A stretch of 64,000 nucleotides of DNA from Flavobacterium endoglycinae (lineage in GTDB: Bacteria > Bacteroidota > Bacteroidia > Flavobacteriales > Flavobacteriaceae). A model generated the notes under the pieces. The model saw nothing but the letters and a program-made list of their open reading frames with translations. It ran no database searches and had not been told where the DNA came from. The stretch is from positions 4,265,001 through 4,329,000 of the forward strand of contig NZ_CP071448.1 of NCBI RefSeq assembly GCF_017352115.1. The letters are read 5' to 3'. Made by a program: the position numbers and the translations under genes. This document shows positions 9,841-18,046 of this stretch, piece by piece. Position 1 is the first letter of the stretch. Every line of letters starts with the position of its first letter.

Positions 9841-10818
9841 ATGATAACAACCCAAAATCTTCTAATAAGACCTTATAAACTCGAAGATTCAGAATACTTT
9901 TTTAAAAGCATAACTAATAATCGTGAATATTTGTATGATTACTTTGCCAACATGATAAAAATTAATGACAGTTTGGAGTCAGCAAAAAGATATATGGAGC
10001 AGAAAGTTATAGATTGGAAAGAAAACAAAAATTACGCTTGTGGTATATTTTTAAAAGAAAACAACGAATTTATAGGTCATATATCAGTGAGAGAGATTGA
10101 TTGGAGGATACCCAAAGGTGAACTGGCTTATTTTATTTTTGAAAAACATAGTGGCAATAATTATGGAGCCGAAGCATTAATTGCGTTTAAAAATTGGTGT
10201 TTTGCAAAGAAAAAGTTTAACAGACTTTTTATGAAAATTGCCGAAGAAAACATTGCCAGTATTAAAGTTGCTGAACGTTCAGGATTTGTATATGAAGGAC
10301 TTTTAAAAAAAGACTACAGAAAAAGAGAAGAGAACTTAACAGATATGAAAATATATGGATATACAGAAGATCTTAAACTTATAAGAACGACTTCCCAAAA
10401 TACAGATTTCGCAAATTTAATTGTAAAATTAGATGAGAACTTAGCAAGCCGAAATGGTGATATGCAGGAGTACTTTAATCAATTTAATAAGGTTGATGCT
10501 ATAAAGCACGTCATTATTGCTTATATAAACGGTGTTGCAGTAGGTTGCGGGGCAATAAAACAGTTTGACAGCGAATCTGTTGAAGTAAAGCGTATGTTTG
10601 TTTCTGACGAATATAGAGGAAGAGGAGTAGCCTATACAATTTTAAAAGAACTCGAAACTTGGGCTAAAGAATTACATTATACATCTGCCGTTTTAGAAAC
10701 CAGCAATGTGCAGACTGAAGCAGTAGCCTTATACACTAAAAGTGCCTATCGTGTTACGGAAAATTACGGACAATATGCTGGAATAGAAACTAGTATTTGT
10801 TTTAAAAAAGAATTATAA
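9841..10818 (+). CDS. Fusion of two GNAT acetyltransferase domains
   Basis: 325 residues with two GNAT domains in tandem. Residues 1-~177 resemble RimJ/RimL-type N-acetyltransferases (LLIRPYKLEDSEYFFKSI near the N terminus; NIASIKVAERSGFVYEGLLKKDYR near the end). Residues ~185-325 form a second GNAT with the acetyl-CoA pyrophosphate-binding loop VSDEYRGRGVAYTILKEL and the motif B-like segment NVQTEAVALYTKSAYR. The RxxGxG/A loop is intact in the C-terminal copy. In the N-terminal copy the corresponding KHSGNNYGAEAL is recognisable but weaker. The substrate cannot be told: RimJ-like domains act on protein N termini or amino compounds, the second type often on small amines. It is monocistronic, with a terminator downstream. 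Confidence 0.82.
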   Translation: MITTQNLLIRPYKLEDSEYFFKSITNNREYLYDYFANMIKINDSLESAKRYMEQKVIDWKENKNYACGIFLKENNEFIGHISVREIDWRIPKGELAYFIFEKHSGNNYGAEALIAFKNWCFAKKKFNRLFMKIAEENIASIKVAERSGFVYEGLLKKDYRKREENLTDMKIYGYTEDLKLIRTTSQNTDFANLIVKLDENLASRNGDMQEYFNQFNKVDAIKHVIIAYINGVAVGCGAIKQFDSESVEVKRMFVSDEYRGRGVAYTILKELETWAKELHYTSAVLETSNVQTEAVALYTKSAYRVTENYGQYAGIETSICFKKEL

Positions 10819-10838
10819 GAAAGTTTTAAATTAATCAG

Positions 10839-10876
10839 AACTTCGATGCTTTTATGAACTATACAGCATCGAAGTT
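10839..10876. terminator. Bidirectional terminator hairpin
   Basis: A perfect 12-bp inverted repeat (AACTTCGATGCT at 10839-10850 with AGCATCGAAGTT at 10865-10876) around a 14-base loop, followed by TTGATT on the plus strand. It lies between the convergent tandem-GNAT and lyase-like genes. Confidence 0.7.
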
Positions 10877-10906
10877 TTGATTATATTGATCTTAAATCTC
10901 TAAATG

Positions 10907-11680
10907 CTATTGTGCATCCCAAGAAGCACTTGGATAATAAATAGAGCTTGTTACAGGAGCTGTCCAGTAACTTTGGCTTCCACCGCGGAAAGTATGAAGG
11001 CTTACTGCATTTACATTTCGTTTAGAATCGTTGGTTACCCAGCGAATTTTTTGATTTAATATTTCGGTGCCATTTACATAATATTTTACATATCCATCTG
11101 TATTTGAACCCGTATTTAATTTAACCGATATCTGGCAGTTATAAGTAACACCTTCTTGTATGTAGTATTTTTTTCCAAAATCATTTCCATACTGTCCAGG
11201 CTGATCTCTATAATACACATAAGGCTGAAGATAAGCGCCGCTTCCTTTAGCAGTATTTGAGCCATTTGGGCAGTACCACATAAATCTCGCACTACCGCCA
11301 TTACCATCCCATCCCGGATCACCACCCGTATTTTGGTCACCAATTAAAATACCATATCCGCATTTACCGCCTCGGCTCCAGTAAAATCCATTGTTAAATT
11401 TCATTTGAAACCAAACGGTGTAAACACCTGTAGACCAAACGCCGTAAGAAGTACATAATCCACCAGGACATGACAATGTATTTGTTTGTAAGGTAATTGT
11501 TCTGGCGCCGGCGCTGCCGGCCAAAGCGGCACTAGCCTCAGCGGCTTTGTTGGCGAGTTGTGGTGCTTCTTTTTGAGCAGCACCAGATTGTGGCTCATTT
11601 AAATCTTGTTCCTTTTCACAGGAATTAAACACTAATGCTGTAATAAATAGCAAACTTGATAATTTTAAGAATTTCTTCAT
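10907..11680 (-). CDS. Polysaccharide lyase family 14-like lipoprotein
   Basis: 257 residues from the ATG at 11680. This start gives a good lipoprotein signal (MKKFLKLSSLLFITALVFNSC, C21); a further-upstream ATG at 11737 would only add an A+T-rich leader. After an Ala-rich linker (~30-60), residues ~70-257 look like a jelly-roll lyase. VWFQMKFNNGFYWSRGGKCG and the following GGSARFMWYC segment match the pattern of PL14 alginate/glucuronan lyases, as does the C-terminal FRGGSQSYWTAP segment. PL14 enzymes cleave uronic-acid polymers by beta-elimination. The assignment rests on motif recall, so the substrate is open. Its promoter shares a conserved block with that of the SusC gene at 14142-17480, so lyase and transporter probably belong to one glycan system. 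Confidence 0.65.
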   Translation of the reverse strand: MKKFLKLSSLLFITALVFNSCEKEQDLNEPQSGAAQKEAPQLANKAAEASAALAGSAGARTITLQTNTLSCPGGLCTSYGVWSTGVYTVWFQMKFNNGFYWSRGGKCGYGILIGDQNTGGDPGWDGNGGSARFMWYCPNGSNTAKGSGAYLQPYVYYRDQPGQYGNDFGKKYYIQEGVTYNCQISVKLNTGSNTDGYVKYYVNGTEILNQKIRWVTNDSKRNVNAVSLHTFRGGSQSYWTAPVTSSIYYPSASWDAQ

Positions 11681-12140
11681 TTTTAAAATTTTAAAGGTTA
11701 GTAAATAATTAATAATTAGTAAATAATAGATATGCAAATAAAATCAGTGGTTTGATTTTAGATGTTCTTACAATTTGACAGAACGTAAGGTTGTGGTTAT
11801 TTTGTTGTTTATTAATGCTTTAAGTTATGATTGCAGCGATCAATAATTAACGTTACAAAGTTGATTATTAATAGTTTGTAAGAGGAGTAATAAAGTCCGT
11901 TTTTACGTACACAAAAATCCTGAGTATGCATTTTACATGGATTTTTAAGACTTTCAAAAAGATATTTGCACAAAAATGTATTGACAAATTAAAGCGTGTT
12001 TAAAAAAGATTTAAAGTATTGATCCTTAAATAGAAGTAGTTATTTGCAGAATTGGTCTCATAAAAAAAAGCGAGTTAAACTTACTTAACTCGCTTTTACT
12101 TTTTGAATGTCTTAATCTCTTGATTTAATTAACATAAATA
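11681..12140. promoter_or_regulatory. Upstream region of the lyase gene, with conserved regulatory block
   Basis: 460 bases without a gene. The minus-strand promoter region of the lyase occupies about 11838-11916 and is clearly similar to 17548-17626 upstream of the SusC gene. Shared pieces, in plus-strand order, are TTAACGT, a GATTATTAAT-like run, AGGAGTAATAAA (11883-11894 and 17594-17605) and CG..TTTA.G..TAC.CAAAA. A -7-like CAACTTTG lies on the minus strand at 11855-11862. The rest is A+T-rich, up to the terminator hairpin at 12066-12097. Confidence 0.55.
12066..12097 (-). terminator. Terminator of the SusC/SusD operon
   Basis: A perfect 13-bp stem (AAAAGCGAGTTAA at 12066-12078 with TTAACTCGCTTTT at 12085-12097) around a 6-base loop, with a run of A at 12062-12069 that reads as a T-tract on the minus strand. 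It lies 44 bases past the SusD stop codon. Confidence 0.8.
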
Positions 12141-14129
12141 TTAAATTTTACTCTCGTCCTCAACAGCATCCTGCCATTTATCCCAAACTTTAACGCTTTC
12201 ATTATAACCATCATAACCAAAGTTTTGGCTTAACTGGCCTTTAATATTAGCCGTTATTGCATAGTTTGGAATTGGCCAGTAATTATTACGTTTGTCCATA
12301 CTGTAAAACTTTACACCAGGAGCAATAGAAATACCTGATGGATATTTGTTATAAAGGGTGTAGTGAACAATACGCTGCCACCAGTAACTTCCTCCAGCTG
12401 CATCTTTTCCAGATTGTTTATCCCAATTGTTTACGCTGTAAGTATGTCCCCATTCATCAGGTTTACCGCTTAGAGCCAGACAGTGCGAAATACGTTTTAA
12501 TTCTACATTTCTCCATTCTTCTGTATAAAGCTCTCGTCCTCTTTCTGCACAAATATCACCAATAGTTACCGTGCTGTACATTTGCGATGCTTTTGCTCTG
12601 GCTCTAACCACATTTACATCTTGAGCCGCTCCAGAAACATTACCTTGATAAAAACGTGCCTCTGCTCGCAATAAATAGGTTTCTGCCAAACGATAAATGT
12701 ACATGTGTGCACTTGCTCCAGCTGTTGCTCCTTGAAAATCATTTGCTGCTGGATTTCCTTCGGCTACCACATCATGATAAAAGATTTTATAATGAGGAAA
12801 ATCAAACCAATCCCTAATTGAATCTTTTGCTAATAATGAACCGTTTGCGGCTTTCATTCTAAAATTGGTATTGTAGAATGCAGATGTTTTATCATTGTAT
12901 TTAAGATCTTCCATATTTACCCAGTTTCCCACTGTGCTGTTATGTCTAAGGTCTATTTTATCCTCAACATTGTTTACCACCCACATAGGAGTCTGTGAAT
13001 AGTAAGAACCGCTGATAGTACCAATACCACGTCCAAGCGCTCTTTGATAATCAAATCTGGCTTCATATTTAGCATTGTTTAAAGGATAACGTTCTGCTGC
13101 TTTTTTACCATCAGGAGTAACTAAATTCGCATCGTTCCAGTTAGGACCATAAATTCGCATAGAAGCAAATGCCAAAAATGATTGTGCTCCGCCATTTGGC
13201 GCTACCAATATTGCTTCGGTATTAGCAGCAATAACTTTGTTTTCAGGTCGGTGTAAATCCCATACAACATTTCGGGTAATAGGCCATGCAGTAGGGTTTC
13301 CTCCCGGATCAAAAATTCCAAAATTATTCTGCATTAAAGCATAACCTGACTGGTTAATTAAAATATTAGCTTGCGCTTCTGCATCAGCAAATCTGCCAGA
13401 TGCCAAATAACATTTAATTAAAAGCTGACGACAGGCGCCTTTGCTAATCATACCCACATAACCTAGTTTTGACTGCTCTGGAACCCATTCTACCGCTTTT
13501 TCCATATCGGCTGTAATCATTTCTATAATTGCTTCTTTTTTTGTGGAAGAATAATTTTGCTTTGGAACTGATAAAACTTTAGTAATTAATGGAATGTCTC
13601 CAAATTGATAAACTAAATGAAGATAACGGAATGCTCTATGAAAATAAGCCTGCCCAATATATTTGTTTTTAACTTCTTCAGATAATCCTTTTACATTGCC
13701 AATGTATGTTAATACCGTATTGGCAGATTTAATTCCAGAATATCCTTCATCCCAGAAAAAACCAAGATAAATGGATTCACCGCCTGCATCTCTTCTAAAA
13801 TCTCCAGTTGGAACAATAGTATTAGCATAATCAGCAATTGTTGGACTCGTATCTGTTTTTCCATATTGTGCCATATCAGAAAAAATATATTCTGTACCCA
13901 TAGGCACGCTCACGCCTGAAAATCCAAAGTGAACGTAATAATTACGCAGCTGTTTGTCGCACTGTGCTAAAGTTGCCTGAAGTCCAGATTCTGTAGAAAA
14001 TGTTGTTTCAGGTTCGTAAAATGAAAGCGGATCTTGTTCGAGAAAATCTTTTGAACAAGCACTAAATAAAGCTGTCAATGCAAGTAAAGGCAGCAGTTTT
14101 TTATACTTATTTTTTATACTTATTTTCAT
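12141..14129 (-). CDS. SusD/RagB-type glycan-binding outer-membrane lipoprotein
   Basis: A 662-residue SusD-family lipoprotein. The signal MKISIKNKYKKLLPLLALTALFSAC gives C25, followed by the family-typical FLEQDPLSFYEPETTF. The N-terminal TPR-like helices include RAFRYLHLVYQFGDIPLIT, and the C terminus carries the SusD signature segments RLAETYLLRAEARFYQGN and ERGRELYTEEWRNVELKRI. It caps the SusC channel at the cell surface and delivers oligosaccharide. At 662 residues it is longer than many SusD proteins, which points to a large-substrate subtype. It is the second gene of a two-gene operon, 12 bases behind SusC, and is followed by a terminator. Confidence 0.92.
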   Translation of the reverse strand: MKISIKNKYKKLLPLLALTALFSACSKDFLEQDPLSFYEPETTFSTESGLQATLAQCDKQLRNYYVHFGFSGVSVPMGTEYIFSDMAQYGKTDTSPTIADYANTIVPTGDFRRDAGGESIYLGFFWDEGYSGIKSANTVLTYIGNVKGLSEEVKNKYIGQAYFHRAFRYLHLVYQFGDIPLITKVLSVPKQNYSSTKKEAIIEMITADMEKAVEWVPEQSKLGYVGMISKGACRQLLIKCYLASGRFADAEAQANILINQSGYALMQNNFGIFDPGGNPTAWPITRNVVWDLHRPENKVIAANTEAILVAPNGGAQSFLAFASMRIYGPNWNDANLVTPDGKKAAERYPLNNAKYEARFDYQRALGRGIGTISGSYYSQTPMWVVNNVEDKIDLRHNSTVGNWVNMEDLKYNDKTSAFYNTNFRMKAANGSLLAKDSIRDWFDFPHYKIFYHDVVAEGNPAANDFQGATAGASAHMYIYRLAETYLLRAEARFYQGNVSGAAQDVNVVRARAKASQMYSTVTIGDICAERGRELYTEEWRNVELKRISHCLALSGKPDEWGHTYSVNNWDKQSGKDAAGGSYWWQRIVHYTLYNKYPSGISIAPGVKFYSMDKRNNYWPIPNYAITANIKGQLSQNFGYDGYNESVKVWDKWQDAVEDESKI

Positions 14130-14141
14130 AATTGATATTTT

Positions 14142-17100
14142 TTAAAGTGATACGTTAAGTCCTAAATTAAACATTCTGGTAGCCAGTCCACCTGTTTCAG
14201 GATCACCAAAATATTTCCATTCTTTAGAAGCAGACCATGTTGCTGCGTTTTGAACCGAAGCATAAATTTTTAGATTTCTGATGTGTATGCGTTCTATTAA
14301 ATCTTTTGGTAAAGAATACGCCAATGAAATATTGGCAACACGAATAAAACTGCGGTCATACAATCTTTGCGTTCCAGCTCCGGCTGGTCCTTTTGCATCA
14401 AGACGAGCCCAATCGTTAGTAGGATTATCTACTGTCCAATACGGATTTACAAATGAATTGAAATTGAATTTATACAAACTGCTTGCGTTAAAATTGTTCA
14501 TATACGTATTACTAAGCGATTTGTGTCCAAGGTTAGCGTAGGTATCAATCGCTAAATCCCAGTTTTTATAAATCTTAAATTCATTACGTAGCGATGCATT
14601 AATAGGAGGAGTTCTTACCCCTAAAAACTGTTTGTCTTTTTCGTTATAAACGGGTGTGCCATCGGCTTTGTCATCTCCCGTATAACTGTTTTCCACTTTT
14701 GGATCACCAGGACGCTGTCCATATTTTAAAGCTTCCTGCCATTCATCTTTCTGCCAGATTCCAATTACCTTATAATCCCAGATTTGAGAGATCGGTCTGC
14801 CAATAAACCATCCATTAGTTTTGTCATCAGATTCCTTTCTGCCTACTACATTGCCATTAGCATCTTTAACATCTTCCATATTGCCATACAATGACTTAAT
14901 AGTGTTTTTGTTGTAAGCAAAACCAGCTGTAGTACGCCATTCAAAATTCGGGCGCTTCATGTTTAGAGTGCTAAGACTAATTTCAATACCTTGATTTTGT
15001 ACTTCTCCAAGATTTGTGGTGATAGATGAAAATCCAGAAAAACCGGGTAAACGCTGATTCATAATCATATCATGAGTAAGCATTTTGTAAACGTCTATGG
15101 TACCTGTAATACGATCATTTAAGAAACCAAAATCAAGTCCAATATTCGTTGCTTCGGTTTTTTCCCATTCCAGATTTGGATTTGCCATACGGTCAAGGGC
15201 TAAATATTTCACTTCCCAAGGCGTTCCGGTAGTACTTATATATCCCATCGTCGCACCACTTCCTGATCCTAAGTTTGCCAAAGACAGGTATGGGTTTTCA
15301 AGTGATCTATTTCCGTTTGTTCCCCACGATAATCGTAACTTTCCAGTACTTAAAGGTTCCCAATTGAGCCATTTTTCATTTTTAAAACTCCATGCAAATG
15401 CCAGAGAAGGGAATATCGCATAAGGATTTGAAGCCCCAAATGCTGAATATCCATCACGACGAATACTTGCTGTTAGCATATAACGATTGTCATACGAATA
15501 GAAAAGTCTCGCCATTAATGCATCTGCCGTTTCATGAGTATCATTGGCTCTAAGCGAACTATTCGCCATGGTTGCATTTGCGACATTGTGGAATCCTAAA
15601 GCATCTGAAGGCTGAATATTGTTTGCAGTCATTCCATCTGACCAATAACGACGTTCTTCGGCTTCCTGAACAAAAGTTGCTACAATATGATGTTTGGCAG
15701 CAATTGTATAATCCCACGCTAATGTATTATTTAAGTTGTAATCAAATCGTGTAGAACTATTTCTGTTTACGCCATGCGTAGCTGCCGCCCAGTTTGGATT
15801 GGCAGTCGATTCAAAATAACGGTCATGGAAAAATTGATAACGAGGCGCTATATTAAATGAATACGTGATGCCAAGCGGAAGAGTTACCTTTGTAGTAAAA
15901 ATGGTATTGAAAGTAGTATAACCAGTTTCTTTCTCCATAAACTGGCGATCGTAATAATAGTTATAATTCTGCCCTGAAATATTTTTACCCATTGGCTGCC
16001 TCTCATAGTTGCCATTTTCATCTCTAAAATTTCCAAATGGACTCGTTCTCATCATATTATTTTGTCCAGATTCAGTACCTAAAGAAGGCATGATATTTCC
16101 ATCGGTACGATCTTGAAAATTAATATTGGCTCCAATGTCAAGCCAGCTCGCAATTTTACTATCCACTTTCATATTGGCGCGGACTTGTGAAAAATCATCT
16201 CCCACAATAGCTCCTTGTGCATCTAAATATCCAACAGATAAATAATAATTTACGTTGTCGCCAGCTCCAGAAACACTCATATTGCTATCACGATTTATTC
16301 CGGTTCTAAAAGTACTGTTACTCCAATCGTGTGTTTTATTATCTAGAAAGTTCGGCATAAGCGCAGTGTCGATACCTAAGCGAAGTCCCCACACTTCTTT
16401 TAAACTTTTGCCTTGAGTTAAATTAGCCGGCTGATATGCCAACCATTGTTCTTGCGTAATGCCATATTTTCCTAAATCTTCAGGGTTTGAAAAATAGCCA
16501 ACTTTACCCACCTGACCTACCATATAAGGTCCGTATTCGCCCGTTGCAGTATTTCCGCCATACGTTGCGGCAGTTTCCCAATCTTCACGAAATTTCAAAT
16601 ATCCTTCAGGAGAATATACGTTGCGGTAAGCACTTTTAGTATTAATCGTAGTGTTAATGCTCACATTGATAACAGGTTTACCTTTCTTTCCTTTTTTGGT
16701 TGAAATAACAATAACTCCCGCAGCTGCTTTAGAACCATATACTGATGTTGCCGATGCATCTTTTAAAATATCGATCTGTCCGATATCGTCTGGATTAATT
16801 TCTGAAAGTTCACCATAAAACTGCATTCCATCTAAAATAATAAGGGGCGAATTATGATTTGCACCATCAGGATTATAAACAGAAGTCTGCCCGCGGATTT
16901 GTAAACTTCCTCCGCCTTTCGCACTCGGATCATAACCAACCCTTACACCCGGAACACCTCTTAAGATATCCTGAACCGTCTGCGGATTTTGATTTGCGAG
17001 TTTATCGGGCGTAACCTGAACGATAGATCCTGTTAGGTCTTTTTTCTTCATTTTACCATATCCTACAACCACTACCTCGTCTAGTGAAGCTGTAGCTCTT

Positions 17101-17480
17101 TGCATTTTTACAGTAATGGAAGATTCTCCTTTTAACGTAATCTCTTTTGTTTCATACCCTAAAAAAGAGATTACAAGTACCGCATTTTCTTGCGCTACTT
17201 TTAAAGTAAATTTTCCGTCAAAATCTGTTAAGGCAGCATTTTTACTTCCTTTTTCTAAAATAGTTACACCTGGCAGCGGCATACCATTTTCATCATTAAC
17301 CTGCCCGTTGATGGTTTTTTGTTCTAGTACATTTTTTGGGCTGGTTGAGCTCTCTGAACTAATTGCATAGACATCAGCCTGAGATAAAGAAAACAATACA
17401 CAAAGTATGGTTATTTTCTTTTTCAAATTGAAGCGGGATTTGCAATCAGGATCTTTTTTAATCCTAATAAGATTTGTCAT
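14142..17480 (-). CDS. SusC/RagA-type TonB-linked outer-membrane transporter
   Basis: 1112 residues. An extended N-terminal signal region (about 1-40) is followed by a carboxypeptidase-regulatory-like domain (INGQVNDENGMPLPGVTILEKG, to about 130), the SusC box DEVVVVGYGKMKKKDLTGS (about 134-152), a plug domain (about 145-260; NSPLIILDGMQF, DIGQIDILKDASATSVYGS) and a 22-strand barrel ending in GLATRMFNLGLNVSL. It imports oligosaccharides across the outer membrane using TonB energy, with SusD (12141-14129) as its lid. No hybrid two-component or ECF regulator lies beside it. The promoter shares a block with the nearby lyase-like gene, so uronic-acid oligosaccharides are a possible substrate (inference). 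Confidence 0.93.
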   Translation of the reverse strand: MTNLIRIKKDPDCKSRFNLKKKITILCVLFSLSQADVYAISSESSTSPKNVLEQKTINGQVNDENGMPLPGVTILEKGSKNAALTDFDGKFTLKVAQENAVLVISFLGYETKEITLKGESSITVKMQRATASLDEVVVVGYGKMKKKDLTGSIVQVTPDKLANQNPQTVQDILRGVPGVRVGYDPSAKGGGSLQIRGQTSVYNPDGANHNSPLIILDGMQFYGELSEINPDDIGQIDILKDASATSVYGSKAAAGVIVISTKKGKKGKPVINVSINTTINTKSAYRNVYSPEGYLKFREDWETAATYGGNTATGEYGPYMVGQVGKVGYFSNPEDLGKYGITQEQWLAYQPANLTQGKSLKEVWGLRLGIDTALMPNFLDNKTHDWSNSTFRTGINRDSNMSVSGAGDNVNYYLSVGYLDAQGAIVGDDFSQVRANMKVDSKIASWLDIGANINFQDRTDGNIMPSLGTESGQNNMMRTSPFGNFRDENGNYERQPMGKNISGQNYNYYYDRQFMEKETGYTTFNTIFTTKVTLPLGITYSFNIAPRYQFFHDRYFESTANPNWAAATHGVNRNSSTRFDYNLNNTLAWDYTIAAKHHIVATFVQEAEERRYWSDGMTANNIQPSDALGFHNVANATMANSSLRANDTHETADALMARLFYSYDNRYMLTASIRRDGYSAFGASNPYAIFPSLAFAWSFKNEKWLNWEPLSTGKLRLSWGTNGNRSLENPYLSLANLGSGSGATMGYISTTGTPWEVKYLALDRMANPNLEWEKTEATNIGLDFGFLNDRITGTIDVYKMLTHDMIMNQRLPGFSGFSSITTNLGEVQNQGIEISLSTLNMKRPNFEWRTTAGFAYNKNTIKSLYGNMEDVKDANGNVVGRKESDDKTNGWFIGRPISQIWDYKVIGIWQKDEWQEALKYGQRPGDPKVENSYTGDDKADGTPVYNEKDKQFLGVRTPPINASLRNEFKIYKNWDLAIDTYANLGHKSLSNTYMNNFNASSLYKFNFNSFVNPYWTVDNPTNDWARLDAKGPAGAGTQRLYDRSFIRVANISLAYSLPKDLIERIHIRNLKIYASVQNAATWSASKEWKYFGDPETGGLATRMFNLGLNVSL

Positions 17481-18046
17481 TTTTGGTTTTCATTTTTGGT
17501 TAAATAATTAGTTAGTGGTGAAAATCACGGCAATTGTGGATAAAATAGATTAGTGATTAACGTCTGCAAAAATGATTAATAATGAGTCTTATAAGGAGTA
17601 ATAAAATACGATTTATGGGTACCAAAAGTATTGGATGTGAGATTTATTTGTTTTAAATCTTAAAAATTTATATTTTAAAAAATAGAAATCTTAAAAAGAT
17701 AAATAACCTGTATAATTACTATTGAAGATTAAAAGAGAACTTCAAAACCAAAAAAACTCGCGTACTACAATTAAAAATCAGCAACACATTTATAATTATA
17801 AAGAAGCAGTAATTATAGAAATAGAAAGATTCTTTTTATTAAATTTATACGATTAAAATTCCACAATATGAGATTGTTACTTGTTTTTATAGTCTTTCTT
17901 TTGTTGTGGCGTAATTATAAATAATTTATGTTGTAAAAAGTTCTTGGTATAGATTTTATCTATTCTGTAAGAAATATTTATGATTCAGATCGTATATCTT
18001 CATTTTCATTAGTTTGTAATTTAGTAAAAAATAAAAATTTTCAACT
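17481..18046. promoter_or_regulatory. Divergent intergenic region between SusC and katG
   Basis: 566 A+T-rich bases without a credible gene. The SusC side (about 17548-17626) carries the block shared with the lyase promoter, including AGGAGTAATAAA at 17594-17605 and a minus-strand -7-like CATTTTTG at 17566-17573. The katG side shows several TTTG-containing stretches but no clear consensus promoter, and I see no recognisable OxyR- or PerR-type palindrome. The remaining ~200 bases in the middle hold nothing I can name. Confidence 0.4.

Noticed and set aside
17481..18046. A peroxide-regulator (OxyR/PerR) site before katG
   Set aside because: I looked for palindromes typical of these regulators and found none I could defend.
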